A DNA stretch of 64,000 nucleotides from Urophycis tenuis (GCA_036785325.1 JAXIVH010000083.1:388762-452761), one strand, 5' to 3'; numbered from the stretch's first letter, positions 12,499-26,239 are shown. Numbers and translations are program-made. Notes: a model not told the origin generated them from the letters alone.

Positions 12499-12752
<254 letters not shown>

Positions 12753-13357
12753 CACACACAGGGTTTGCAAAACAAATGCATACATGTCTGAACACATTGT
12801 CCCGGACAGTCAGGACTCAGTGCTATTTGTTACCGTAAAGTTATATTTCCTATGACCCATCAGCATGTGGGTCATGCACATTGATTCTTAGTGTTTTGTT
12901 CAGAACTATTGGCCTGTTGGTTTAGTGATTCTATCAATATTACTCAGGGTTATATATTATTAGGTGTTTTACACAAACAATTTCATCTCTTTAGAAATGT
13001 TATTTAACTTTTTAATCCTTTGTATTGCTGCCATCTATTTCTTATGTGACACCCACATGTCCTGCCTGGGATTGATAAAGAAAACCTACACTTATTTTTA
13101 AGTTTGCTTACATTGAGACCCTCCATTTGCTTACATTTAGCAACGCTAAAGTAGATGGACTGTGTGACTAGAGGTCCAAAAAACCAGTCTGTGGTCAAAC
13201 GACACCAACGGTCTCTTTAACAATTCAGTTTTTGACACAGGAGAGTAGATTTGAAACCGAGTCCCTCCCGGGTTTGTGATTCCCAGATGCTGTGTGTCTG
13301 ACCGCCGATCCAGCTGCAGAGTTCCAGACCGCCGACGCCAACACGTCGGGGGACAAG

Positions 13358-14062
13358 ATGGCCACCGAGGAGGCGGAGCGCGGACCCGGGTCCCACGCGG
13401 CGGCCGGCACCCGCGCCGTCGCCTCCCTCCCGGCGCCGTCCAACGGCTACCCCCGGGACGTCCGCGGGTACGACCGCCGCCGGCTGGGGCTGCGCCGGAG
13501 CTCTGACCACCCGACGCCGCCGTCCAAGGCCGGCCGCGACCCCGGCGACCCCTGGCGCAAGCCCTCGCTGCTGTCGTACAGGAAGCTGTCGGAGGACTCC
13601 GAGGGGGAGGGGTCCTCTTTGGGCGGAGAGGGCGCCAGCCGGCCCCCGGACGCCGCGGGGAAGCTTCTTCCCTCGCCGACGCGCGCCGAGAGGAGCGCCA
13701 GGGGAGTGGGCGGCGCGGCGCCGAGGCCGGCGAGGAGAGGTCCAGAGAGCCCCTCGGCCCGGTTGGATGTACACGAGGATGATGATGATGAAGAGGATGA
13801 TGATGATGATGATGGAGCTCGGGCTTCCTCCACACGGCGACCTGGCAGAGCCAACCCGGATCGCAGGTCCAATGCAACCAACAGGTCCGCGGCGAGTCCC
13901 GCCCACCGTAGTCCCGTGTCCAATCCGAGCCCAGGGTCTGATGCAAGCCCCGCCCTGGGCAGCTGCAGAGCCAATCCCAGGCCATGGTGCAGACCGACCC
14001 AGGACGTACACCGGCCCATTCGCCGCGGCAGCCTGCCCATACTCATGCTTGCGTCCCACAAG
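13358..14062 (+). CDS. plce1: plce1 N-terminal exon 1 (start codon)
   Basis: 235 codons with donor AAG|GTAATT, ending in phase 0. It has no recognised domain. Residues 140-152 are an uninterrupted Asp/Glu run coded by GAT/GAG triplets (13775-13813), so length variation between individuals is plausible. The frame is open upstream to at least 13292 without an ATG. Confidence 0.75.
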
Positions 14063-16551
14063 GTAATTACCTGGGCCTGTTGCGGTTTGGCGGTCTCTGG
14101 TTTGGGAGGCAATGGGGCAGTTCTGAGACTGACAGGGAAACTATGAGATCACAGCGCACAGACCAGAGTGTTTGTAGCGTTTGGGTTTGCTTGGTAGACC
14201 GCTAGTTGGCACATACTGAATGCAATAGGTTGAAACCGCTGCAATATCATTTACAATTGAGTCGGTCTAACCTGAATATACAGTGCAGTCTGGAAGTACT
14301 TAGCGGAGTGAGTGGGTCTCAAGCTTCTGTTTTTCAGGTTTAAACTCTAAGATTCAACATAAAGTTAGAAACACATGAATGTCATTTAAATAGTTTTTCT
14401 GCCAACTCAGACTGTGAATTGTGGGTTGTGGAGCCAAGATGACAGAGGGCAGATTGACTGACAGGAAGCTCAATGGCACAGAGACACAGGATGTGTCGGG
14501 CCTTCCAATGCATTCAGAGTTATCGCCTATTGATCTCCAGCAGAAGCTTTTATCAACGAGCAAGGCTGAAACCAATCACAGCGGCCTGGATCGATACCAG
14601 AGCCGATCTAGATTGTGAGTGCCCGGTCACGTTTCCTTCCTTCCGGATAGAGTTTCAGGTTTAATGTAAGGGGTCCATTGCTTTGCTCGTCCATCCATTC
14701 ATCGATTCATTCTCTAGTGCCTTGTTTGCTGCACTTTTGGATGTGGAGGAGATGATCTCTCATTTGAGCCAACGTGAAAGTCGTCCAGAAGTGAATTGAG
14801 GGATTAGCCGTCATCAGTGATGTGTAAAGGTCGACCGTGCTCTCATTGACGTGATTTGGTGCCTCGGCTGTTCCCAGGGCAGAATTGAAGCGGTGTCAAA
14901 CTCTTAACTCTTTTTAGTGCATGTGCGGCATTCATGAATTCTGAAATGAACAAATGAAATGATCGATGATGAACCGTTTCTCCAGTCAGATCTGTGAACC
15001 GGCCTCTCTTAAAAACACTCCGATGTTAAATGGCTTTTAACATCCAACCCGTCTCACCTCCCTGACCTCTCACTCTGCCTCTTCACTTTTTTTTTTTAAA
15101 TGCTTTTTTTCAGACCGTGACTGTGTGTGTTGATGTCTGATGGGTTTTGCTCTTGTCTTCGATTGCCCTGGTACAATGTGTTCTAGAGCCCCGCCACATG
15201 CGTGCTGAACTGCGGCACGCCGCCGTACTGTTGGCGTACAGTTAACCATAACAGTGCAGTAACAACACCGCGCCCCGCGTCTCACATTCCAGGGCCCCCC
15301 CGCCGCGCCCGGCTCTCCCGGCGGCCCCTCCAGTGAGCCGGGGTCCCGGGCGTCCTCCCCCTCCACCTCCCCCTCCACCTCCCCCTCACGCCTCCCCACA
15401 CACAGCCACCACCACCACCACCGCAGCAGCCGCCACCAGCACTGCCACTCCCACGACAGCTACTCCAGCCTGGAGCGGCTGAACCGGAGGCCCCGCGTCG
15501 ACAAAACCTCGCTGGAGAAGCTGGTCCACTGGCGAGCCTCCCTGGACAAGGAGCCGCGGCGGAAGAGCAGCGAGGGGGCGCACTGCGGAGCAGGAGGAGG
15601 AGGCGGGGAGGAGGTGGTGGAGGAGGTGGAGAAGCGGGGGAGGGAGGAGGAGGAGGAGGAGGAAGAGGAGGAGGAGGCGGAGGCGGTTGCCGAGGACGAC
15701 AAGGAGTTTGCGCGGAACCGCAGGAAGCGGTCCACCGTGCTGCTGAGGCGGTTCTTCAGGAACAACCAGAAGGTGATTGGACTGTAGGGGGGAGAGCCGG
15801 CTGGGGGGATGTGGAGGTTCTTTCTCTGTTTTCCTCCTGCAAATCTTTGTTGGTTTGTTTGTTCATCTTTGTCTTTTCTCCTCTCACTCACACTTGTTGA
15901 GGTTTAGTTGAGTTGAGTATTTTGCTAAAGAAAAGACCTTTGTTTCCTTGTTGTTTTTTTGTTTTTTCTTTGTTAATGCTTTCTCTCTTTATTTGTTCTT
16001 TCTTTTCTTCTTTTCGTATTCTCTATTGGAATGTTTGTCTTTGTGTTTACTAACTCAAATCAAAAGTGCTTTGTGGTTTGATATTACTTATGTTTCTTTC
16101 CCTTACTCGCCTAATTCATCCATTGTGACAATCAATTCGGCACATCATTATCTTACCATACACGCCATCATATTGTATTCATTCATATTCATGTGACATT
16201 TGGCAAAAAACATGCTCGAACCTTGAGCCCCCCTCCCCACAGTGTCCAGGTGCTCTGTCTCCCCCCACAGTGTCAGCAGAGAACTCACCCAGGTGCTCCC
16301 CCTCCCCTCCCCCCCCCTCCCCCCCCCCCCAGGTGACCAAGTCCGTGTGCACCGGGACCCGGGCCATTGTGCGGGCGCTGCCCTCAGGCCGGCCGTCCGC
16401 GGAGGCGTGGCGGCAGGTGGTCCTCCAGCGGGGCTCCGGCCCCCCCGGCAGGGAGCTGGTCTGGGGGGCGCTGCGGAGGCTCTGCGCCGAGGGGGAGCGG
16501 CCCAGCGTCTGCGGGGGGATGCGGCGCTTCACGGGCCTCAAGCAGCTCAGG
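13358..16551 (+). CDS. plce1: plce1, N-terminal part (three exons, 468 codons), phospholipase C epsilon
   Basis: Three plus-strand exons (13358-14062, 15293-15772, 16333-16551) join in phase 0 into 468 codons that continue into exons not found here. The start is the first ATG of the open frame at 13358, in a strong context (A at -3, G at +4). It begins MATEEAER, resembling the MTSEEMTA I recall for human PLCE1. Identification rests on exon 2 ending in RSTVLLRRFFRNNQK and exon 3 containing GTRAIVRALPSG, which closely match human RSTLLVRRFCKND and GTRAIVRTLPSG just before the CDC25 domain. The rest is low-complexity (acidic, Ser/Pro, His and Glu runs) and GC-rich, as expected of a disordered N-terminus. 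PLC epsilon is a Ras/Rap/Rho-regulated phosphoinositide phospholipase that also carries a Rap GEF domain. The remaining exons are on the opposite strand beyond an N gap. An upstream non-coding exon is not excluded. Confidence 0.83.
14063..15292 (+). other. plce1 intron 1 (left block)
   Basis: 1.23 kb between N-terminal exons 1 and 2, bounded by GTAATT and CATTCCAG. Near 14277-14360, ACAGTGCAGTCTGGAAGTAC and TTTTTCAGGTTTAAACTC resemble a fish transposon end, but no full element can be outlined. Confidence 0.75.
15293..15772 (+). CDS. plce1: plce1 N-terminal exon 2
   Basis: 160 codons (residues 236-395), phase 0 at both ends, acceptor CATTCCAG and donor AAG|GTGATT. It holds Ser/Pro repeats, a His-rich patch (HSHHHHHRSSRHQHCHSH), a readable segment LERLNRRPRVDKTSLEKLV, a Gly patch, an 11-residue Glu run, and the conserved basic end RKRSTVLLRRFFRNNQK that identifies PLC epsilon. 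Confidence 0.82.
15773..16332 (+). other. plce1 intron 2 (left block)
   Basis: 560 bp, T-rich in the middle. The 3' end carries an almost pure C tract before the AG. CCCCCACAGTGTC occurs twice (16235-16247 and 16262-16274), giving upstream alternative AGs. Confidence 0.8.
16333..16551 (+). CDS. plce1: plce1 N-terminal exon 3
   Basis: 73 codons (residues 396-468), phase 0 at both ends, donor AGG|GTAGGA. The start VTKSVCTGTRAIVRALPSG aligns with human VKKSVYTGTRAIVRTLPSG. The remainder (to RRFTGLKQLR) leads toward the CDC25 domain. The acceptor polypyrimidine tract is nearly pure C (16303-16330). Confidence 0.85.
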
Positions 16552-17608
16552 GTAGGACGCCGCCATTTTGTGCAGCCGTTGTGGTTTTTGCGTTTGTTTG
16601 TTTCAAATCTTTGGTTTGTTTTGATTTTTTTTTTTTGCTGGTTTGGTTTATTTTTTTATTTCTTTATTTCTTTTTTTCATTAGTTTCAGTCTTTCCTCGT
16701 GATATGGGGTATTTGTCAGGTGGCGGGATTCAAAAAAGGAAAAAGTATTGCGGAATAAAAACTATCATCATACATTGTCTCTGCAAAAGACAAATTCACA
16801 AAGTGGAAAACGAAAGACATTGCCTCTATGGTTTCTGTTCATTTAACTCAAATAACTGAAAACCCAAAGTTTCAGTTATCATTTTAGAGTCAACCCTCGT
16901 TTTTGTTATTACTTCAGTTAAAAGGCTGTTTCACACCTCGTTTCAGAAACTTCGATAGTTTTTGTTTTTTAATAATAACTATGGTGCATTCATGCTGATT
17001 TGCGTACGTTTGTATGCGCGCGCACACACACACGCACACACACACACACACACGTAGGCATGCGAGCAGGAAGACACAGTGGCGCAGAGGAGCCGGCCCC
17101 AGTGGAGGGCAGAGTGTCTCGGGCCACAGGTCTGGTGAATGGGCCTTTTGTTATTGCGGGGACTCTGGCCTTGTGAACCTCCGAGGGCCGTCTTCCTGCG
17201 GCAGAACAGCACTGCGAAGCCCCTGAAGCCCCTGAAGACCCTCTGTCCCGCCATTATCACTAGAAACACACGGCAGCCGCAACGCCCTGGAAACACACGG
17301 CCGGCCGGTCTGCTCACTGTAACACACTGGAAAACGCACACTCTCTGTAGTGGAAGTTGTGAAATGAAAAGACTCCAAAGTCAATAGTGAGAAGGCTATT
17401 AGTTTCCCCTCGCTGTCCTCCTGTTGACATGATACAGCCGTGCTACGGCTGTCGGGTGTGGTTGTTTAGTTGTTTATTGCTCGTTGACTCAGCGTCGTTG
17501 TAATCGTCGACTCTAACCAGGCATGACGGCGGACAGCTATGTGCGGTAGGTGTGCCGGGTCCTGAACACTGTGTTTGTGGGTGAGCTTGTGCCCCGAGTC
17601 CTGAACAA

Positions 17609-17755
<147 letters not shown>

Positions 17756-17843
17756 TAATCTCAGTGTGGAGGTTGGTGTTACGCGTGTCACATAACGCGG
17801 CCACGGGCAGAATCACCGCAACAGAAACGGTTCAACAAAGCTC

Positions 17844-17879
<36 letters not shown>

Positions 17880-18179
17880 CGAAGCGTATTCTATGTTTTA
17901 TGGGGACTTTGTGCTGCGGTGTTTTATGAGGGCCTTGTGGAGCTGGCGTTACAGGCAGGGGTGCGCGGGCGTCGGGGAGTGGGGGGGGGGGGGGGGGGGG
18001 GGGTCCGGTCATTCCAGGGCTAAGGCTTTAATAATGAGGTCTTTCTCTGAGAGCGAGGGGGGGGAGGGAGGGGAGGGGGTGCGTGGTCGCCAACACTTTT
18101 CTTGTCAAAACATCATCCAAGCTACTCCTGCCCTGGGCGTCGCCATGACAACCCCCAGAATACACACGGCGCCAGAGAG

Positions 18180-18214
<35 letters not shown>

Positions 18215-18324
18215 GAGTGAGTGAGAGTGTTACGGGGGGACGTGGACCGGCTCCCGAAACAAAACAGGAGGAAGAAAAACTCGACTCGACTGAGATTTTC
18301 CCGTAAAATCTCACAGAATACGAT

Positions 18325-18328
<4 letters not shown>

Positions 18329-18406
<78 letters not shown>

Positions 18407-18446
18407 ATACACATATACACATATATACATACATACACACACACAT

Positions 18447-18508
<62 letters not shown>

Positions 18509-18660
18509 ACACTCGCACACACACACACATACACACACTCGCACACACGCACACGCCTAAACACATGCACGCACTCACCCTCGCACACACACACACACAC
18601 ACACACTTGCACACACGCACACGTCTAAACACATGCACGCACACACCCTCGCACACACAC
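18329..18660. repeat. CA tract with a duplicated higher-order unit
   Basis: Two CA blocks with ATACACAT variants. Then a unit of about 66 bp containing CTAAACACATGCACGCAC and CCCTCGCACACAC occurs twice (about 18541-18600 and 18608-18660). Confidence 0.9.
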
Positions 18661-19177
18661 CAAATGTATGCCACATAGTTATCTTTTGGCTGGGGCGGGG
18701 GTGAGGGAGGGCGGGGGGGTCTCTACAATAACAGCCGTGTGTTTGATTCCTGGAGGAATCTGCAGACTTCCTGTGGACCTCGGTGTTTATTGGTCCGGCC
18801 AACCAAGAGGGAGCCAAAATACGCAAGGTTATATGGAGGAGAGGGATGAGGGAAACTAGACCGGGGGGAGGGGGCGGAGCCTGAGGACTACATGATGATA
18901 ATGAGGGTGAATATTGATGGCGCTGATGATGGGTTTTCTTCAATGGAGAGGGTAGAAGACGCTAATAAAGCCGGTCACTCCAGAACAAGGTATTGACCAC
19001 ACACAGGACTGGAGAGGAGGCCACATTCAACCACAAGGAGAGAACGCCACCATGGAACACCAAAGTGGTGTGGTTTAGCTAGGCTGACCTGAGTTAGTCT
19101 ACTTAGTGAAACGTGCTGGGGACCGCTTCGAACTAAAACTGCAAAAGCCAATCAACTCGACTCAAAATAAGAACAAT

Positions 19178-19192
19178 GGCCACACACACACA

Positions 19193-19251
<59 letters not shown>

Positions 19252-19368
19252 GTCTACCTCTAACAGAAGTGTTTTACAGTTTGCCCTTTCAACCACTTGA
19301 AGCCGAGCAGAGCCCTCTAATTGAACCAAGAGAGTTTGTGTTAAACTAAGTGCTGACATGACCACACA

Positions 19369-19425
<57 letters not shown>

Positions 19426-19478
19426 ATCCGCACACACACACACACACACTTACACCCGCACACACACACACACCCGCA

Positions 19479-19510
<32 letters not shown>

Positions 19511-19513
19511 CCC
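19178..19513. repeat. two (CA)n microsatellites
   Basis: CA tracts at 19178-19250 and 19361-19513, the second with CCGCA and CACGCACG interruptions, separated by 110 bp of unique DNA. Confidence 0.95.
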
Positions 19514-19574
19514 CTGAATGCTGGCAGCAGATGTGAAATGAGCACATTCTGAGGAGGGGCTCGCTTTTGCTCGG

Positions 19575-19870
19575 TGTCTGAAATCACTCCCTCATTCACT
19601 ATATCGTGCACTCTTTGGCACATCAACATTTTGTAGTACTGTTGGGAATTGAGTGCACACATTTGGTTCGCCACTATAAAGTGCAGTACTTATTACCCAC
19701 AATGCACCATTATTTCAGCAATATACCCAGTGGTGCTTGGCAGTTTTTCCATTTTCATCGGCTTCATCTGGTGACCTCTAATGCGTGGGTTTATGGGACC
19801 AATGGACGTCACGCAGATAGAGTTTTAAGGCCATAAGTAGTGTCCAAATTCCACCCATTTCCCTCCTCAC
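19575..19870. mobile_element. possible non-autonomous DNA transposon relic
   Basis: GTGTCTGAAATCACTCCCTC, ATTCACTATATCGTGCACTC and TACCCACAATGCACCATTAT resemble a common fish non-autonomous element (start and middle). The right end near 19840 (GTGTCCAAATTCCACCC) could pair weakly with the left. No target duplication was seen. Confidence 0.35.
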
Positions 19871-21296
19871 TCGTGGTAACCAAGGGAAATTGGCGCACCG
19901 TAGAGTTCAATATGCAGGGACCAGAGAATGAGGGAACATCAGCGATTTCAGCCACGGCCTCGCGTCTCGCTCTCTCCGCTACCCAGGATGCACTTCACCA
20001 CCCCCTTGACGTCCCTAATTGGTTCCGCCCAACTGTCGTGTCGGATGGCAGTTTGACATTCAAACTGTTTCCACCTATTTTTTTTTGTGTTTTTGTTAAT
20101 CGTTTCTCAGTTTGAAGGGTGAACGATGGCGGGGTCGGCGTGCGCTTTACTGTGCGTCTCTTTTGCTGAGTCATCGCTTGGCTCGTCTTCTGATCGTGCG
20201 ACCGTGACGCCGCCATGACATCACACACACGCTCCGAGGGGTTTTTATGGTGGGGTTGGGGGGGGGGGGGAAGACGGGGTGTGTTTCGTGTGCATCTCTA
20301 TCTCGATGACATCACTGGCAGCGCTGAGATCATCAGTGTTTAAAATCAAATCCAGAGGATTAGCGGGGGGTGGGGGGGGGGGGGGGGACCGATGTTTTGT
20401 TGATGTGTTTTGTTAGCGCTGTTGCTAATCCGCCGCGCTCGTCTGTTCCTCTTTAACCTTGTGTGAAAACAAGGGAGACGGGGTCAAGGGGAAATATTAA
20501 ATCGACACCCGCCCCCCCCCCGCCCCCCCAAGTGTTCTTCTCATGCCGTGGTTCTCATAACATCACGTTATCGCATGCTAGGCTTGTTGTCGGCTAACAT
20601 TTCTCATTACCCTCTGTACATACAGCCCTCTGTACGTACAGCCCAGTATTATATACAGAGGGCTGTTTGTGTATGTCATTTGATGGACACAATATGTGTC
20701 CTCCTTCCTGCTCATACAGTTACAGCTATGGGTGTGTGCAGAATCACATGCATACACGCACACGCACACACACGCACACACCGTCTCACACACACCCCTT
20801 GTCAGCTATAAGCCTATAATTAATTTTTAATTTATTTTTTCAAAGTAATACTCAAGATTCACTTGAACGCAGCTGTAACGTGGCGGCCAAGAAATAATTT
20901 CTGATTGTCACACGCGCACACGCACACGCACGCACACGCACACACACACACACACACACACAGAAACAGAAACACACAGACACACACACACACACAATGG
21001 AGTGACAGGAAAGCCTTTTATTTGACAGCACACCAGATAAGGCTTGTTTATCGATCATAAAGGTTATTATTAATATCCTTGGCTTTGATTCCCACATCCT
21101 CCTTCTCCTCTCAGTATTTGTCCTGCTTACATTGGCCCGGCGGGCGACGAACCTCAAGGCCTTGTAACCTAGATAGATAATTAAAAACAGTTTTATGGTG
21201 TGTGTGTGTGTGTGTGTTTTCATTGGGCAATAAACTCTGGCACAAACACCGTGAGAGAACGTGTCACACAGGGCCACAGTCGGTGCAGAACGTTGC

Positions 21297-21385
21297 ACGG
21301 TACGTTGTAGAACAGCTACGGTACGTTGTAGAACAGCTACGGTACGTTCTAGAACAGCTACGGTACGTTCTAGAACAGCTATGGT
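21297..21385 (+). repeat. 21-bp tandem repeat, four copies
   Basis: Unit ACGGTACGTTGTAGAACAGCT, with copies 3 and 4 changed to GTTCTAG. Unit length is a multiple of three, so the frame stays open (RYVVEQL). I regard that ORF as incidental. Confidence 0.92.
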
Positions 21386-22068
21386 TCCGCGTTCTGCCCG
21401 CGCTGTCAGCGGCCGTCCGTGAGAGAGAGGCTGCTGCGTGACCTCGTGGTGAACTGTTCGGCGTGTGTACGTCTCTGTAGACCTGCTGGCCAGACGGCGC
21501 TTTCAGTCGACGTCGCAGCTCGATGGATCGATTGACGGCTGTGGTGGGTGAGCTGTGGTGGGTGAGCTGTGATGTCACACGCCCTTGTTGGTGTGAGTGG
21601 GAGGAGCATACTGCACATATTGCAGACTGTAATTGTTGTTATTTCTCTATTATTATTTTTTTGACTTTATTTATTTACTATCGCAGTACTTCCATTTTAC
21701 TTTTTGATTGCGCACCAATACACCACAGCAAATTCCTTGTATATATAAAAATACTTGGCAATAAATCGATCCTGATTCCTGATACGGTGAACTGGGACTT
21801 TTCAGAAGATGACCTGAAGAAATGCATTCAGAGTGAAACTTCAATTGAGTCTATTTTTCATTCCATGTTACCTTAAAACATCTTGATAGGTTTTAAGAGT
21901 ACATTTTATTTTTTCTACTTTCTTTACTGTGTGTGCGTGTGTGTGTGTGCGATAACTCACATGACTGTGTTTGAGGGGTCCTGTGTGGGGGTGTGTGAGT
22001 GGGTGGAATGTGCAGAGTAGACTGCTTTAGGCACTATTGTGTGTGTGCGTGCGTGTGTGTTTGTGTAT

Positions 22069-22100
<32 letters not shown>

Positions 22101-22623
22101 CAAGGCTCGTCCAGGAATGTCAGTCAACATGTGGTTTACCTGTGTGAGACTGCTCTCGCCTCTTCATAAGGTAAACCCTGTAGGTTTCCACTGAACACGC
22201 CATGACTAATTAATGCCAGACATATGATCGTTGTTGTCACGGCAATAACGGTAGAAATCAGGTGTGGCAAACGTGTTGATGCCAATATGACGATGTGCAA
22301 AAATCAGAGAGGGAGATGAGGGGGAAATTGAAGTACTTGTAGAGAGGAAGGGAAGGAGAGAGCTAGCAAATGTTTATTTAGGGCGAAGTGAGGAGAGAGA
22401 GAGAGAGGATCATCCACTATGGGTCAGGACCTTAAACATTAGCATGCAGTGGAGAATTCTGACCCCCTGGGGTGAAGACTGCAAGAGAGCACAGCTGATT
22501 CCCAGTGGTTCCTCTGGAATTTTAACAACAAATGCAAAAATCAGGAGCTAAAGATGAACAACGAGAACCCAAATGCAACCTACTCTGCTGTAAATTGTGT
22601 TTGCCCTTTCAGAACAACAGCTA

Positions 22624-22661
<38 letters not shown>

Positions 22662-22687
22662 GCGTGTGCGTGTGCGTGTGCGCTGTG

Positions 22688-22815
22688 ATGCTTGAAACTT
22701 GGCGACTTTCTTTCTGTATTAGCAGCAATTAAATGTTTCACCTTCTTATGACAAATTTACTCTTTGTAAGTCGCTTTGGATAAAAGCGTCTGCTAAATGC
22801 CCTAAATGTAAATGT
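22688..22815 (+). mobile_element. LINE/SINE 3' tail fragment
   Basis: Nearly identical to the end of the relic at 28480-28607 (GACTTTCTTNCTGTATTAGC, then GTAAGTCGCTTTGGATAAAA). Flanked by GT-rich microsatellites on both sides. Confidence 0.7.
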
Positions 22816-23740
22816 GTGCGTGTGCGTGTGCGTGTGTGCGTGTGTGTGCGTGCGTGTTGTGTTATTTTGTGAGGGCGTGTCATGACTGAATTCCCGGCAG
22901 CCGGTTTTATATCTGGGCCATTCCTTGGTGACATCACCCACCATGATAGTGCCTAGCACGGTACAGACGTGTACTATTGTGTTTGTATTGTGTTTGTATT
23001 CAGTTTCGTGGTAGATGGTTATCTCAGAGGTGTTACGGTAGAGGTGAGCATGTGTTTCTCCTGATGGTCATTTCGGCCCCGGAGTGCCTGGAGGCGATGT
23101 GGCTGTGTGTTTGTGAGTCATGCATGTAGTTCATCCAACGCCTTCAGTGGGAGGAAGTCGGACTTGGTTCTCTTGATACAAAGCCTGTACATTTAGTCTT
23201 TGTCGGGTTATGACCGGAGCGGCTTTTTCATCCCCACGTTATGTATTTTGAAACTACGGGCGACTATTTTGGCCACGGACTAGTGCTCTGCCTCAATGTG
23301 CCAAATATGGATCATTTCCGTGCCAAATATGGATCATTTCCGTGCCTGGTTGTAATGGGAAAAAAAAGGTGAGTGCCCTAGAAGGCACATCTACAATCTC
23401 CTACCGATTGTGTGTAAACACATGATTACCTTAATGAGCAAGGCCTGGTTTCACACGACATTACGACATTTCTGTGATGAAGGCCTATAAAGGAAAGAGA
23501 TTGTTTCTTTTTTTTTGGTATTGGGCTTGTGCATCAGAATGCATCAGGGGATTTTTTTGGGGGGACGACTCGAGAGTGTCGCAACAAAAATCCCCCAGAA
23601 ACATGAAATACCTTTTACCTTTGCTCATCAAAACCTTGTTTCGCCGTCGTTTCGCTTGACAAACGAAACGCCCTGCCACAAACACAACAACGTCTCACCG
23701 TCAACGGCAGAGAATTACCCAAGTCATTCCTAAACGACGT

Positions 23741-23816
23741 GTAAGTCGCTTGTAGCTGTAGTTGCTTTGGATAAAAGAGTCTTCTAAATACCCTAAATGT
23801 AAATGTAAATGTCAGG
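23741..23816 (+). mobile_element. LINE/SINE 3' tail fragment, diverged
   Basis: Contains GTAAGTCGCTTG, TTGCTTTGGATAAAAGAGTC and TAAATGTAAATGTAAATG, a diverged copy of the tail seen at 22815 and 28607. Confidence 0.6.
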
Positions 23817-25356
23817 ACGTGCACGCACTATAAGGTTTTTAAAAATGGTTGGGTTTTGTATTGGGATAGAGGTGGTTTAGCTGTGCACATACAGGCTGTT
23901 ACGTTTAGGTCAGGGTTGTGGTTGTGGTCATTGCCGTATTGGCACAATGTGCCACATTTTGTACGGCTCTTAATGACATTGTCGGATGTTCCCGCGGTGT
24001 TTTTTCTGTAAGCGATAACCGTCGGCCCTTCAGCCGGCAAAAAACGTTGACTGGGGATGCAGGAAAAAGAGAAGCTGTTATGTGTCACGCTGGCAATGTA
24101 CTTCCATAATCATTTCATTATCTCACAGTTAGTGCTCTGTTTTCACCGCCAAATTTCCATGGACAGCTTGGATGGAGTGCAGTTACTTTCAGCAAACCTA
24201 TCAAAGTGAAATGGATTTGGCCGCCGTGTGTCATATTTCCACCAATTTTATGTCATTTATTTTCCTCCCCACAGTGCATGGTAAGATGAATATTTAGTAT
24301 TTTTCTTCACCGTAAATCAAATAAGAAACTGAAGAATGTATTATTTATTTATTTTTACTTTAGCCGTTGACTCTCTAGCGCCATCTGGTGTGTGTGCGCG
24401 TGTGCGTGTGCATGTGTATGTGTGCGGGTCAATGGACTGCTGCGTCGTTAAATTGATGTTATGTAATCTAATTGGTGAAAAAAGGTGGATGGATAATGTA
24501 GTTGGAAATGTAATGTAAACCATGTAATTTTTGTAACAAAATAAAGTCGTATGTCTCTTTGGCACAGGAAAGAACGGACATGTTTACAAAAGAAACAGTG
24601 TCACCATATATGCCCCACTAGGGGGCATAGTTCTCATAGCATGTGGCCTCTTCTTGAGAATGCAGCAAGTAGAATCTAACCGTTTATCACGGAAACGGAT
24701 CTGTGTTGGCTGTTTTTTTTAAACATGTGATTTTCATGCAAATGAGACCTCCAGCTTTATAAAGTAACCCCCCCCCCCCCTCTCATTCTGGGTCTGAACG
24801 TAACAAGGTACCACAGTCTAGTACCAGCATACTAAGTTGTACTACCCAGTAGTTGAACTTCTATCCAATACAACAAAAAAAATAAAAATCATGTGTGTGA
24901 GAGAATGACTTGCTCTTTAAAGCTGGAAATGTCCAGTGTCCAGTGCATGTAACGGAAGAGCACAGAGCTGGTTCCCGGCCATGGCAGCGTCCTCACCAAG
25001 CTTTCTGACAACGACTGCTCTATTTGCGGTTGAATATGTATGACTGGCCCTTGAGCTGAAGACGGCCCCAGCCCGCCCCGTCCATCATCAATGTGAAATG
25101 GATGACGGTTGGCGCGATGGATCAGCTGAGGTCTGATCCGCTCTGTGATCGTTGTTAAGGACTGGACATTCACTGACCGCTGATCAAAGGCTTGCCAGTG
25201 GCTTTGATCCCCCCCCCCCCCCCCCCCCCCCCCAGCCTCACTTTGATGTCGACCCCAGCAATCATTTCCATCCTCGATGAAGCAAACTCAAGAGGTGACA
25301 GGCCGAGTGTGCGCGCATGTGCGTGCGTGCGTGCGTGTGTGTGTGTGTGAGCGCGC

Positions 25357-25392
<36 letters not shown>

Positions 25393-26184
25393 CCGTGTGC
25401 GCGTCTGTGTGTGTGTGTGCTTGTGCGTGTGCTGTATAAATACATCAACGTGCCAAATTATGCAATTGAGCATCACCTCCCAGCCTGGCCGTGTTGTGGT
25501 CGTGACTTTGCGTTTGTCAGTGCGCGCGGCCTGGCGTGACCACGGCTCCAAATCCACCAACGACAGTTGATACGGTTACAGTGGATGGATGTTGTGAAGG
25601 AGGCAGCAACTCAGAATCAGATCATCCTTTCGACGGTCCCCTGTGCTTTTGATTTGACACCCCCCCCCCCCCCTCCCTCCCACCACCACCATATCCTCCA
25701 CGGAGCGCCCCCCCGCAGCCCCCCCCCCCCCCCATGCGCCCCCTCTCGGGTTGCATAATCAAGGAGGCGAATCATCAGTCGTGCTTGTTGTTGTTGTGGG
25801 GGGGGGCGGGGGAGGGCGGCGGACAGGCTCAGAGACAATCGCCCGGCGGCGCCCCGAGGGGCCTTTAATCAGCCGTCGCCGTGGCAACGCCGGCCAGCCG
25901 CCGCCGCCACGCTAACGGACGGCAGCTTCGGATCAAGTGGGCTGCGGTCTTCGCCCCCACCACCCCCCCCCCCCCCCCCCAGGCTCCTCTCCCGCCGCCG
26001 GCCGCGCCCGGACCACCTGGGGAGGACGAAGGCCGGCGCGCCTTGTAAAAAGCTGCCGCTACGGCGCCATAAATGTGGATTGCGGTTTGGTTTTTAATTA
26101 GAACGCAAACACGGGAGCGCTGCTAGCGGATGCACCTGCACCGCCGCGGCGCGCGGCGCACTGCCTGCTGCCACCGGAGGAGCA

Positions 26185-26239
26185 ATGGAGGACCTGGAGG
26201 AGACCTGGAGGAGACCTGGAGGAGACCTGGAGGAGCACT
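26185..26239 (+). repeat. 15-bp tandem repeat beside the assembly gap
   Basis: Nearly four copies of GGAGGAGACCTGGAG-type units, 60 bp left of the N run. Confidence 0.88.

Noticed and set aside
13146..14112. Two minus-strand ORFs of 220-280 codons opposite plce1 exon 1
   Set aside because: GC-rich antisense shadows. The plus strand carries the conserved start, donor and continuation.
13358..16551. The plus-strand exons as a separate gene or plce1 paralogue
   Set aside because: No second set of catalytic exons is present, and the N-terminal part is exactly what the minus-strand piece lacks. A split single gene is simpler, though not formally proven.
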